64,000 bases of DNA from Clarkia xantiana subsp. parviflora (GCA_036873135.1 JAPTYO010000015.1:8349683-8413682); one strand, 5' to 3'. Positions 45,901 to 57,664 are shown, counted from the stretch's first letter. The notes: generated by a model not told the origin, from the sequence alone. Numbers and translations: made by a program.

Positions 45901-48537
45901 GCTTACGTGGATGATATGCTGGTGAAGTCCCGACAAGCCGAGGATCACGTGCACAACCTTACCATGGCGTTTGAGCGGATGAGGCTCCATCAAGTTCGTT
46001 TGAACCCGACGAAATGTGCCTTCGGAGTCCACTCAGGGAAATTCTTGGGCTTCATGGTGAGTCAGAGAGGAATTGAAGTGAATCCTGAGAAGCTGAGGGC
46101 AATCGAGGAGATGCAGTCCCCGATAAACCATCGGGAGGTGCAAGTACTGAATGGCCGACTAGCTGCAATGAACCGCTTCTTGTCCAAAGCCAGCGACCGA
46201 TCAATGCCGTTTTTTGAAGTCTTGAGGGCCAACAAAAAATTCGAATGGACCGCCAAATGTGAAGAAGCGTTCCAAGCACTCAAGCAGCACCTTCGCACAC
46301 TCCCGCCGCTGGCAAAACCGGTTCCAGGCGAGCCGCTCTTCCTTTATTTGGCTGTTTCTGAATTTGCAATTAGCTCTGTGTTAGTAAAGATTGTCGAGGG
46401 TAATCAAGTCCCCGTCTATTATGTAAGCAAGGCATTTGCCAGATCTGAATTGAACTACCCCGCCGTTGAGAAGTACCTCTTTGCGTTGATTATTACTGCT
46501 CGGAAGCTAAGGCCATATTTCCACGCACACGAGATCACTGTGCTAACGAACAAGCCTTTGAAGCATTTTTTGAACCGACCGGATGCGTCGGGGAGATTAG
46601 TGAAATGGGCAGTAGAGCTTAGCGAATTTCGCATACACTTCGCTCCGAGAAAGGCCATTAAGGGTCAGGCGTTAGCAGATTTCATAGCAGAGTCTACAGC
46701 CCCCGATCTGGAAGAAGCGGGCCCTGTAGAGGGGGCAACCATGGAAGTCCCGACAGAAGTACAACCAGAGAGGGCAGAGCAATCAGAACAGCCAAACAAG
46801 GAAAATATCTGGGAGATGTACACGGATGGCTCCGCGAGTTCAGACGGATCAGGAGCGGGCTTCTTGTTGATACCACCAGGTGAAGGTGAACCGCTCCGAT
46901 ACGCCTTGGCTTTAACATTCAAGGCCACAAACAACGAAGCGGAGTACGAAGCTCTTATCACGGGCCTAAAAATCGCTAAAGGCACTGGAATCGATCACTT
47001 GAGAGTGAAGTGCGACGCAGCTTTAATCGTGAACCAGGTTCAAGGGCGATACGAAGCAAGGAGTCCGATAATGAAAAAGTATCTGCGAGAGGTACAAGCC
47101 TTGAGAGAGGGCTTCAAAAGCTTCGATATCGAGGCTATCCCGAGGGAGGAGAACGTAGAGGCAGACGCCTTGAGTAAGTTTGCCCTGGGGGCACCCTTGG
47201 AAGAAAATCGGAAGGTGCACTTCTTGGAGAAGGTGATCTTATCAAACATCGACCCAACACAGGTGTGCACCATTGAGACAAAATCGGAGGAAGAGCCCAC
47301 TTGGATGACCCCGATAGTCGCGTATCTGACTACGGGGGCAGTCCCCGAGGATAAGGTAGCAGCAGACAGAATATGTCGGATCGCGTCTAATTATGTGATG
47401 CTGGATAATCAGCTGTACAAGAAGGGCTGGTTCTCGACTCCGTACCTGAAGTGTGTAGCAGAACCCGACACCAATCGAATCCTGAAGGAAATGCACGAGG
47501 GGGTCGCGGCTTGTCACGAAGGGGCCCGATCCATTTTGAGAAAGGTGTTGAACTTAGGCTACTATTGGCCCACGATGAACAAAGAAGCAACGACGTTGGT
47601 CCGATCATGCGACGCGTGCCAGAGGTACGCCCCGAGTATCGCGGCTCCGGCCGCCAACCTAACATCCATCAAGAGCGCTTGGCCCTTCGCGCAGTGGGGC
47701 ATCGACTTGGTGGGACCTCTTCCACAAGCACAAGGACAATGTAAGTATTTACTTGTAGCTATCGATTATTTTTCGAAATGGATAGAGGCGAAGGCATTGG
47801 CCAGAACAACAGGGAACCAGATCGTCAAGTTCCTCCAGACCCACATCGTGTCCAGATACGGAATTCCTAAGGTGGTGATCAGCGACAATGGCCCACCATT
47901 CAACGGCTCTCAGGTGAAGGGGTATCTGGAGGAGTTGAACATTGAGCATCAGACTGCTTCTGTACGTCATGCTCAAACTAATGGCCAGGTGGAGTCAGCC
48001 AACAAAATCGTGATGGATGGCCTGAAGAAGAGGGTCTATGCCTTGAAGGGCAAGTGGCTGAACGAACTGGAAAATGTACTTTGGGCTGTTAGAACGACAC
48101 CCAAACGATCAACAGGGGAGACTCCGTTTGGCCTCATTTATGGCACGGAAGCTGTCGCACCTGTGGAGGTAGCTGTGGCGTCCCATCGAACGAGATATTA
48201 CGAGCCCCTAACGAACGACGAAGTGAGACGTCTGGACTTGGACTTACTCGAAGAGAAGAGGCGGGAAGCCGATGAAGTCCAAGCTCGATTGCGCTTAGCG
48301 ACGGCCAGGTATTACAATCGGCGAGTGAAGTCCCGACAGTTCTTTGTCGGGGAGCTGGTTTGGCGTCGCAACGAGTTCACCCTTTTGGATCGAATCAACA
48401 AGATATCACCAAAATGGGAAGGACCTTATAAGGTCGTGGGGATGCCAGCTCCAAATGCATACAAGTTGGAAGACCTCGATGGCAGAACATTAAAGCATTC
48501 TTTCAGTGGCGAACACTTGAAGAAACACCATGCTTGA
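42940..48537 (+). pseudogene. Element C gag-pol, open except for one TGA
   Basis: 1866 codons in one frame from the ATG at 42940, interrupted once by TGA at 44962-44964 (codon 675), where A has TGG. Domains by approximate codon: gag core 245-365 (TWFFSLPPG), zinc knuckle 467-480 (C-x2-H-x4-H-x4-C), protease around 620 (IDGGSSSDILF), RT 845-1030 (VDFRDLNK at 891, YVDDM at 989), degenerate gypsy RNase H around 1135-1240 (first Asp replaced in LYLAVSEFAISS; NKPL for DHKPL). Then second RNase H around 1293-1420 (YTDGSAS, NNEAEYEAL, KCDAA, EADALS) and integrase from 1515 (H-x-H, CDACQ; D at 47704, D at 47884, E at 47992, exact D-x35-E). Products would replicate and integrate element RNA. The stop could be a new mutation or, less likely, a readthrough site. 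Confidence 0.93.
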
Positions 48538-49215
48538 AGAAAGTCGCCTTAAGTGGTGCCTGATAAAGTCGCCTTAAGTGGTGCACGATGAAAGTCGCCT
48601 TCAGTGGTGCACGAGGAAAGTCGCCTTAAGTGGTGCACAATATTTAGATTTATTCTAAGTATCCAAAAGTCGCCTTCAGTGGTGCATGATGAAAGTCGCC
48701 TTCAGTGGTGCCCGATGAAAGTCGCCTTCAGTGGTGCACGACAAAAGTCGCCTTCAGTGGTGCACGATGAAAGTCGCCTTCAGTGGTGCACGACAAAAGT
48801 CGCCTTCAGCGGTGCGCAATGAAAGTCGCCTTCAGTGGTGCACGATGAAAGTCGCCTTTAGTGGTGCACGAGGAAAGTCGCCTTAAGGGGTGCACAATGC
48901 TTAGATTTATTCTAAGTATCCAAAAGTCGTCTTAAGTGATGCACGGGATCAAGCCGCCTTAAGTGGTGCACAATGCTTAGATTTATCCTAAGTAACGATT
49001 AAGTCATATTAAGTGATGCGCGGGATTAAGTCGCCTTGAGTGGTGCACAATCTTTAGGTTTATCCTAAGTAACGATTAAGTCATCTTAAGTGATGCGCGG
49101 GATTAAGTCGCCTTGAGTGGTGCACAATCTTTAGGTTTATCCTAAGTAATGATTAAGTCGTCTTAAGTGATGCACGGAACTAAGTCGCCTTAAGTGGTGC
49201 AAGTTATTAAAATCG
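48538..49215 (+). repeat. 26-bp tandem repeat array after C pol
   Basis: Units of the type AAAGTCGCCTTCAGTGGTGC plus ACGATG or a variant, at 26-bp spacing (for example 48669, 48695), about fifteen recognisable. They mix with a longer unit carrying TTTAGATTTATTCTAAGTA. The 72-codon ORF at 48604-48822 comes only from the repeat. Confidence 0.85.
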
Positions 49216-49534
49216 CCGGGAAAGACGTACGAGAATGTCTTAAGTGTCGAGGTTTCGACTTAAGCGCGTATAAGTAAAGTCACTTGGAGAAGTATAACAA
49301 AAGATCGGAACTAAAGAAGTCTGATATTGATAAGGGCTCAAGGGCCCGACGACGACGCAAGAGAAGAAGATACAAGGACTCTAAAAAGATAAAACATTCA
49401 AGCTTGGTCCTTGTTGGCAGCATTGGCAGCAGCTGGGTCCGCGGAGTCGGTAGCAGAGGGATCCACAGGATTGGCTTCGGGAGGATTAGCTATTGGGGCG
49501 TCCGCACTTGGAAGTTCAGAAGCGTCTTCGACGA
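49216..49534 (+). other. Spacer between repeat array and antisense gene
   Basis: No plus-strand gene. The 143-codon ORF starting at 49284 overlaps the antisense exon 4 and is its shadow. Confidence 0.5.
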
Positions 49535-52108
49535 TTACAGGAGTATTCCCCCGTCACTCTCCTCGGAAAGAGTAAAATACTTCTTCGCGAAGGGAGCGAG
49601 GGAAGGAGACTTATCAAAGTTGACGGCGTCGCCATACTCCAGGTGGAGCTCCTCAACCACGTTGAAGAGAGTGTTCTCCACCTCTGCGCCAAAGAACTTC
49701 ATGGCATCAGCTTGAAAGCCCTCTGACCTCCGATAGTCCTCCCGGCCCTTTTCCTCCGCTTCGGCCAGCTGCGCAGGAAACCCCGCGATTAGCTCCTCCA
49801 AAGCATTCTTCTCAAGAACCAGTTGGTCCTCGGCAGCCTTCTTCTCCTGGGTCAGCCTGTCCACAATCACCCCCCGCTCCTGCCGCTCTTGCCTTAAGAG
49901 CCCCTCGAAGTCCGCGATCTGCTGCTGAAGATCCCGAATCTTCTGATTAAGGGCAGCCTGCTCCTTGACAAACTTCCCCCGCAGAGACTAGGAGGCCTTG
50001 AGATCCGCCTGAAGCTGCTCGCGGACCCCTCGGTCCCGCTCCCGGGCCTCATCATAGGCAATAATGTACCCGATGAGGCGGTTGTAGTCCCCGAGCTCCT
50101 GCAATAAAAAGGAAAAATGTTAATGAACAAACGACTCGACCTACCATCAACAAGAAAGAAGCAAAGTCTCACCTCTACGCGGCGCACAGCCATATCCCTG
50201 ATATCCCGCTGCATATGCGTCCGATTGAGGTAAATCGGATGCCGCATAGAAGGCATAATAGAACCCGCCAGCAGATGCAGGGCCAGCTCCTGGTCCTGTT
50301 CCCCTTGTGTAAGCGGGATTCCCTGAAGCGTCTGGATAGGAGTCCAAGGGGCATTCGCCTGTGAAGAATTGAAGGGCCGGTAGAAGTCCCCATCAAGAGC
50401 AAGGGGAGAGATAGGACGAGGAATGGAAGGGCACGCCTCCGTCTCGCCCCGAACAGGGGAAGGAGAGAAGTCGTGGATAGGTGAGAGTTGCCGCTGCTGC
50501 GGAGAAGACGAAGGAGGCGGCCCCTGAGGGGTTGGTTTCAAGGGGGATTGTCCCGCCTCCCGACGCTGTTGAGGGGGGTCAACCCCGCCAGTCTCCTCGG
50601 AGGAGTCCAGAGTTTCCACCTGACGAAACTGTTCGCCAGTTGGAGCCTTCTCTCCAGCTGAGGAAGGCACCCCCGCTGAAGGCGGTGCGTCTGCGGAAGC
50701 TGCAGCACCCGAGGAAGCTCCCGAGCGACCTGCACCTGGAGGATGAGAAGCTTCAGAAAGGTAGTCAGGAAGTTCATCGGGATTCTTACACCAAATGATA
50801 CGTCGGGAGACGTATTGATCCTTCCCACGATAATGATAGTAGCCTGCCTTCAAGACTCGGGGAGTTTCGCCTTGAAGGATTCTTTTGACGTCAGTAATGC
50901 GGCCTTCCTTGGTCGAGGAAATCAAATCCGACGGGACCATCCTCTTGTACGATTTAATAGCAAGTCGAAGTTGTTTACCTTCTTCAGCGTTCTGGACATC
51001 GAAGAGCTGGTCCAGATCCACCCGCTTCCGCTTGGGCTGCTCCGCTGGAGGAGACCCTGACCTGGCAGCAGCCTTCTTGGCAGACTTCCTCTTCCGCGAG
51101 GGGCGGACAACATCAGTCTCCCCCTGCTTAAGGAACAGATCGGTCAGCACAGATACCTTCTTGGCTGCAAACAGTAAACAAAGAAAGAGTTAGAAGTTTA
51201 CCCAAGGAACCATATTGGAAGGACCGTCGAAGAGTTGACCCCCAGAAACAATGTCGAGGAGTCGGATCCCGGCGTGCACCAGGTCCCGCTCCACGAGTGA
51301 GTTGGCGTTGAGAGGAGTGTAAGACTCCTCCCACCGATAGAGCTGGATAAGCTGGAGAGTCTCAAAATCCTCATCAGCATAAGTATGGAAAGCAGGTGGA
51401 GGGTCCGCTACCACCTCCCAACGAGGCCAGGGAATGGAGGAGTGACAGATAAAGAAGTAACTCCTTTTCCAGCTACTGTTGTCGGACCCTGTATCAATCA
51501 AGAGCCCCCGACCCTTGACCACCTTCCAGGTGTCACTGGTCCAACCGTACCGGGCAAGCTGCTGCTTACTCCACTTGGGCATCCGAGGGTAGAAGGCGCA
51601 AACCCCCGCCTCATTGCACTTCATCCCATAAAAGGTTCTGAAGAGTTGGAGGCTGTAGACCCACTTCTGTCGGAGACAGAGGACTTGAAAGGCATTCCAG
51701 AGGCGGATGGCATGGGGAGAAAAGGTAGTGGGGTGTGTTCTGTAATGATGGCACAGCTCGACCAGATTACCGCAAAAGGGGAACCTGATCCCCGCTGATA
51801 TTTGTCCCGTAGAGACAAACACCTCCCCTTTCTGGGGACGAGTAACCTCAGAGTCACTCGAGGGACGATGCCTAGGGTACGGGAAACGAGGTTCCCAGGT
51901 GATGGTGATGCAACCCTCTCGGAGAGCTGCATCATAAGCAGTATTGGAAATCTCATTTGGAGCATAGTCAAAATTAAAGGGTTTTCTCCCCTCAGAGCTG
52001 GAACCGCTGTCTGAAAAGCAACCAGGGCAAGAAAATACAGTGGGACTCTTGGAGAAATTAGAAGGGAAAAGACGAACAAGCAACGAAGAGGGATTCCTTA
52101 CTAGACAT
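49535..52108 (-). pseudogene. Element C antisense gene, four exons, one stop
   Basis: Counterpart of 34389-37076. Exons (plus coordinates): 52102-52108 (ATGTCTA), 51202-52010, 50173-51156, 49535-50098; all junctions keep frame. Exon 2: VFVSTGQISAGIRFPFCG, SPHAIRLWNAFQV, FRTFYGMKC, SSIPWPRWEVVADP. Exon 3: a basic start (RKRKSAKKAA), LRLAIKSYKRMVPSDL, GETPRVLKAGYY, a Pro/Ser-rich stretch, then DMAVRRVE. Exon 4: Glu-rich coiled coil with FQADAMKFFGAEVEN. Exon 4 has TAG at 49988-49990, 36 codons in; A has no stop there. Exon 3 of C is open where A's is broken, so the family product was probably intact recently. Likely a nuclear protein; function unknown. The frame-keeping exon 3 acceptor is AAG|GTATCT. 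Confidence 0.78.
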
Positions 52109-52270
52109 AATGAAGTAGAGGTTGAAGGAGATGAGCGAAACGTCGCCGGAAAGATGATCGGGAAGACTCCAAAGACCTTCGAAAGCACAGAGCTTGGAAT
52201 CGCAGAGAAATCACAGAGAGCTTTTGAGAATTCGAAGACGGTAAAAGTTAAATTGCGACTATGGCTAGGG

Positions 52271-52277
52271 TTTTATA
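52271..52277 (-). promoter_or_regulatory. TATA box of C's antisense gene
   Basis: Minus-strand GACTATAAAACCC, 169 bp before the antisense ATG at 52108; same position as in A. Confidence 0.6.
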
Positions 52278-52663
52278 GTCGAAGAAGACGGTTGAAAGGA
52301 CACTTCGATCTGAGTCGTCGAAGTCGAAGAGTCTTAATCTGGACCGTTGAGATGAAACGTGCAGAAGGACAACGGGCGTAATGATGAAACGGCCTGAAAA
52401 GCACTTTTTCAGAAAAGGACAGGCGCGAAAAATCAGGCACGTGGGTCGAAAACGTCACGCCATTACCTACTGCATTTTATGCACTAGGAAACCGAGAAGA
52501 CCCTCGGGATATAACAGTTATCTACAAAATCCTGAGGAAACGTAGAGGAGAAGATTGATGAACTGAGTAATTGAACCAAGGAAAAGATCCCCGACTTTAA
52601 TATTGGAAGATCGGGAGTTGAAAGACACGACGGACTAAAAGTCCCTCATGTCTTGGGGGCAAA

Positions 52664-53360
52664 TGATGGGTCCGACTATAGCCGTCAGGCCCTTTAACGG
52701 TGAGGAAACGGCAAACAGGCCCACCAGGCCCAGAGTGAAGGTCAAGATGACCTAGGAGAAGGGTCCCGACGAAGGGAGTCCCGACGAGGCAAGGTCCCGA
52801 CAGAGTCGGCTCCGACAGTGGAGCTAGGAGCTCCCGATAAGAAGCCTTTAAGTAGGCCCCGATGATGAATCCTTGAGAACGATTAACCCTGTCACGATGA
52901 CGAGGGGCCCCGAGCGGTGACACAACGAGATAACTCTGGAGTCCTCGACGGGAGTCGGGACTCATTATCAGAGGATAAAGCCAAGATATGCGGGGCGTGG
53001 CCGAGATACGCGAAACGTGGTTAAGATACACGGAGCGTGGCCGAGATACGCGGGGCATGGCTAAGATATACGAAATCACATCCGAGATATGCGGGATACG
53101 GGCTAACCACCCCTAACGGTTCGCCAGGTACCTGAGGCATCTCTTTGCCTATAAAAGGGCAGGAGATCACCTCAGAAAGACTTACGTTGAGTTGAATACA
53201 CTCTGAGTTTATTACTTGCCCGTCATACGAGATACTTATTTAAGCATCGGAGAGGGATTCTGGGTCACCGCCCGGTCTATCCCCTCTTGCAGGATTGCGT
53301 GGAGCAAATGAGCTAGGATTGCCGTCAAAGTCCGTACCGGAGTTCCACCGTGATCCAACA
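52664..53360 (+). repeat. Element C 3' LTR
   Basis: 697 bp, six substitutions from the 5' LTR by eye. TATA at 53150-53156. Confidence 0.93.
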
Positions 53361-53540
53361 CCAATGATATCAATAACATCGTAAAAGGTTCGTAAATGAG
53401 AGTACTGGAATAGAACATTAACTAGTTTAGATGTTTACAATTGCTATTAAAAATGTTAGACACGACAAATGTGCTAGTCTCGTCGAATATCTTAATCATC
53501 ATGTAGAAAAGAAGAATTCGAGTTTCACCTCATCTGCAAA
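53361..53540 (-). pseudogene. Kinase-like pseudogene copy 3, N-terminal continuation
   Basis: Begins with the TSD CCAAT. Minus strand: a TTCTATTCCAG acceptor-like site, then RTFYDVIDIIGE, which joins across C to the glycine-rich loop at 42206-42180 with a one-base shift. Matches 41100-41275 of copy 2. Confidence 0.45.
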
Positions 53541-54445
53541 CGTTGCACGAAAGTTATTATATGTAGATGTAGAATTATCTCTTGGCTATATAAAACCCTA
53601 AAGAGTTTAAAACGTCTCAGTTCACTTAGTAGAATGAAGATACAAAAATTAAAGATTAATTCTAAAAAGAATGTTCTATTCGTTGATCACAGATTGTTTT
53701 TCATAGACTACTATGTATAAATATTTATTATTTAGTTTTTCTTTTTAAAAGATTTCTTTTTTTCCAAACTCTCTTTTCACAAAACCCATTAGAGTAATTC
53801 AAAATTTATTTTTTCCAAGCTCTCACAAAATCTAACAGGAGTAATGGATACCCGTTTTATGGGCTACTTCGACGAGAGCAAGTATATATTTTTCACTGAA
53901 TTCACCTGAGAGATTTCTTTTCAGCAACATTAAAGGTCTCTCATCAACATTAGACTCTTCCAGAGAGAATCCAAAGACTGTAGAGAGCGATAGTGTACCG
54001 TGCTTCCTGATGATAAAGATCAATTGAGTTGAGCAAGCAAACACTTGTCAAACAAAATTCAACAGTCTCACGACAATTGTTGTATCATCTCGTCAGAATC
54101 CGATTTTACCTGGTGAATTGCAAGTCGTCCCTCTTCATGTGAACCTTTTTTTTCTCAGTTACTCAAGGTCTTCTCTTTCCTCGTCTTCAACACCACCCGA
54201 AAGTAATATTCTATTCGTTATTCCGCCAATAATCGACGTAAAATTGAAATTGGTCGTGATCAACACTTTCTACGGTATGTAGAATCTCTTGCCAGAAACA
54301 AATGGAGAATTGATTTGTGGAGATGTTGATGCATTGCCGAACATACAATTAAAAGTCTAGGAACTGCAGCTACGGCGAGAAAGTGCAAAACCAGTGTTGC
54401 TTTCCTTCTCACCATCGAAAAAAAAAAACAACGCCAAGTAAGTTC
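53541..54445. other. Unassigned stretch right of element C
   Basis: No recognised gene. A 70-codon minus ORF (53832-54044) has ordinary amino-acid composition and could be an exon of the decayed kinase-like gene; I cannot confirm this. Confidence 0.35.
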
Positions 54446-55000
54446 CTGTAAGCATATGGTGATGGGCGCCGTAATTGGTTGCCCATAATATGTATAGTTT
54501 ACCTAATGAACTTGGGTAAATGTCGCATTAGGGTAATTGGGCTAGACCCAAATCCCAATTGACATGGGAGGCCCATAATTGGGCCTCCTCAAATACAAAG
54601 GCCGGCCGAAAGTTTATGGTGGGGTAAAGTGGACTTTTGTCCACTTTACTCCTCCTATAAATAAGAGGTGTTAGGGAAATTTTAGGGTTAATCATAATTC
54701 CCTCACAAGAGAGTTTTAGAGAGAAAAAATCTCCTCCCCACACTATAGGTTCGGCCTCACCAAGTACCTCACCAAGGGTGTGCCAAATTGCTTTCGAGCA
54801 AACTCTCTAGAAATCTGTCCATATGCCAAGAATCGTCAGAAGCTTTCCTATGGAGCTTATACCGCGTAGGGCTTCCTTCACAAGGACTTCTACGGGTTCC
54901 GACCGGAGGATCGTGAACTCCCTCGAGCAAGGATCTTGGACTACGGTTACTCTTGAGGTAAGTGTAAACTTTCCGCTGCGTAATTGAAATTACTAGCACA
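54446..55000 (+). mobile_element. Probable LTR of an old element (D)
   Basis: Starts TGTAAGC and ends TAGCACA, with a TATA box in CTCCTATAAATAAGAGG near 54653-54664 and no long ORF. A gag-like ORF follows 2 kb downstream. I find no second copy in the window, so the ends are guesses. Confidence 0.38.
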
Positions 55001-55734
55001 TACCATATTTAAGTTTCCATAATGATTATCCCCGCAGAGCCTGTGTTAGGAGTTCATGATTTTGATAAATCAGTGTTCTTGAAATTTTTAATTTTGGACC
55101 GAAAATTTTAAAGTAAAAAAGATTTAAAATTTTCGAATTTTTAAAGGATTTATGATGGGTCCGAAATTTTCATGTTCTTGGATAATTTAATGTTCACGAT
55201 CTTCAAGAAAAAGGTAATATTTATCAAAATCAAACATTGGATTGTAGATCTTATTAAAATTCTTAAAATTTGACCACTTGTTCCTAATTAGGTGTTTGTG
55301 CCGAAAATTCTAGCAATTTTCAGGGTAAAATTTTTAGTTTCTTGGTCACCAAGTAAAGAGGCACAAACATATAAAATTATTAAAATAATATTGTTTACCT
55401 CATTTTAATTTTTAATTAAGCTAACAATATATCTATAATTAGGAACATTAGGATATATTCACATTAATATGTGGAAATATATATCACTATCAATATATCT
55501 AAATGTTTAAATAGGGTTATAGATATTATTGATAGATTTAGTTACCTAAAAGATTGAGAAAATATATTGTCAGTTTATTTGTTACTCTAATTAAGATATT
55601 AATAATAAATATATATATATATATATATATATATTTAACCGAATTTTGCATATATCTATATATATTGTTGATTAATTTAATCTTATAGATAGAATCTTAG
55701 CAATAAATATAAATATATGTTTGTGTTTGGTCCG

Positions 55735-55782
<48 letters not shown>

Positions 55783-57142
55783 AGAAATTATTTTATATAA
55801 TTAATGTTACTTGGTGGTCAAGTTAAATATTTTTGGACTTTAAAACCCTACTTAGGCCACAAGTAAGCATTTCGACCCAACTTTTTAAATTTTAATTATA
55901 AGGCCGGTCCTATGTTAAACTGGGACGAAATAAAACCGAACCGAATTTTCTCAATCGGTTCGACCTATTTGGGTCGGGTCGGACCGGGGTAATTAAGTGG
56001 ATCTAACCAAACCAGTTTTGAGTGTTGAACCGAACCGAAACCTATTTTCTTGGACCGGTTCGGACCGAAACAGATTTTAAAACAAAAAACCGGATCGAAC
56101 AGGATTTTCCGAATCGAACCGGATTTTCCGGACCAGAGCAGATTTTTTTAACCGAACCGAACCGGACCAAAACGGACTGAAATTGACAGAACTGAACAAT
56201 GTTTTCCAAACCTAATTCAAGTCAATTAAAATCGGGAGGTCAAGTTTTAAAAAAATCCAAATGTTTTTGAACCTCGAAATGGACTACACAGTGCTCATAG
56301 GGTTGCTAACCTTTATGCCTTGTTTCGATTATGGGGATGAATCTCGGAGATACATATTTTTGGGACTGGATTAATTAGAGGGCTGAATTGAAATTGTTTA
56401 TTATTCAATTTATATTGATGCATGATTAGAAATGTTGTCTTGACATAGTCAAGCTAGCTGGAAATTACATGTTGTGGGCGGAGCCCTGGTTAAATATATG
56501 GAATGTGCACTAGGATAGACATGCTGTGATGGTTGTAAATGTCTAGGATTCATGTCTAGAATGTTGTGTAATTGTATATAAGCATGAATTGCAAATCAGC
56601 CCCTAATGTTTAAAATTATTTTAAAACAGAAAACCAGTCGCCAAATATGTACGATTGATGTGAATGTTACATGTTTGACACGTATGCTAGAATGTTGAGG
56701 ATGAAGTTACATTTGATAATTTTCTTGTAAGTAGAATTATGAATGCAAGCATGTGTGTGGTGTGTATGATGAATGTTACTGGCATATGATAATTTACATG
56801 GATAATAGAATTATGTATGCATGAGTGAATTCATCGGAATGATTTTCCATAACAAAAAGGCCTTGGGAAAGCCAAGATCGGGTATGCTTATTTTAAAATT
56901 CTCGTTCCGGTAATTTGCGATTAAAATCGTTTTAAGAGACTGATTTATTAGATAGAAGACGACGATAGTGTGAACTCTTTCACAGCCATCTTCCATTGGT
57001 TTACTGGTGGTCGGTTAGTTTAGATGACTGAGAAATCATTATTTGTCGGGTTCAATCTTAATAGATATCTGATGTATGCAATTCTTTCTTAAAATATTAT
57101 TGTCTACCTAATTTTTGCATGATTATAAAAGTGTTAGTTTTC
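55001..57142 (+). other. Leader-like non-coding part of element D
   Basis: AT-rich. TA runs at about 55610-55634 and 55736-55773. At 55925-56170 there are many short CCGAACCGGA / TCGGTTCGG phrases, a low-complexity repeat. No ORF. Confidence 0.45.
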
Positions 57143-57664
57143 ATGGCTGGATCGGTTCCTTTCTACAAACCTCACAATCTGGATGGCATGGATTATGATG
57201 CGTGGAGTGAATATGTAGGAGAACTCCTTGTCGCTGAAAATATACATAAGTGTATTGACGTGAACAGAGGGAGAACATTGGTGAATGAAAAAGGCGTCCT
57301 TACATACCCTAGCAAGTTAAGGAGCTTTATGGATCAGAGAGCTTACGAGGTGATACTGGCAACCTTGGACAGAGAGGTTGCAGAGGACTTCAAACTCAAC
57401 CTTAGTGCTCTTCAACTTTGGTGCGCCATTAGACTCCGCTTTTGTGGAGGTAGGGCAGCCGAAGCCATAAGAGTGTTATTTGAGTATGTTGCCCTTATTT
57501 CTCAAGATGCTGGTGTTATACCCACATCAGATCTCACGAACGAGAGATCAAATTGGAGAAAGATACTCATTATTGCGAAAAGGTACCCTCTATCATGGTT
57601 GGCTGACGACAACAGACTTGGCTACTTGATTGAATCAATCAATTTCATCACGGCTGTTTGTTGA
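57143..57664 (+). CDS. Gag-like protein fragment of element D
   Basis: 173 residues from the ATG in TTTTCATGGCTGGATCG (57143). An earlier start at 57119 adds eight hydrophobic residues and looks less likely. The pattern LDGMDYDAWSEYVGELLVAE followed by a charged helix and an LSALQLWCAIRLRF segment resembles the N-terminal gag domain of Copia-type elements (fixed F/Y...W start, then helices), although similarity is loose. The frame ends at TGA 57662-57664, well short of a usual gag, and no zinc knuckle, protease or RT follows. Probably a remnant; a host protein with a gag-derived domain is possible. Confidence 0.45.
   Translation: MAGSVPFYKPHNLDGMDYDAWSEYVGELLVAENIHKCIDVNRGRTLVNEKGVLTYPSKLRSFMDQRAYEVILATLDREVAEDFKLNLSALQLWCAIRLRFCGGRAAEAIRVLFEYVALISQDAGVIPTSDLTNERSNWRKILIIAKRYPLSWLADDNRLGYLIESINFITAVC

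Larger units (their letters stand above)
42207..53360 (+). mobile_element. Element C: Ty3/gypsy Tat-type LTR retrotransposon, 11.2 kb
   Basis: LTRs 42207-42903 and 52664-53360, both 697 bp, six differences by eye. TSD CCAAT (42202-42206, 53361-53365). Primer site TTGGCGCCGTCTGTGGG at 42904; polypurine tract TTGGGGGCAAA ends at 52663. Contents: gag-pol with one nonsense codon (42940-48537), a 26-bp repeat array (48538-49215), a four-exon antisense gene (49535-52108). The coding part is close to A's while the LTRs differ strongly, so A and C are sister families. Confidence 0.94.
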
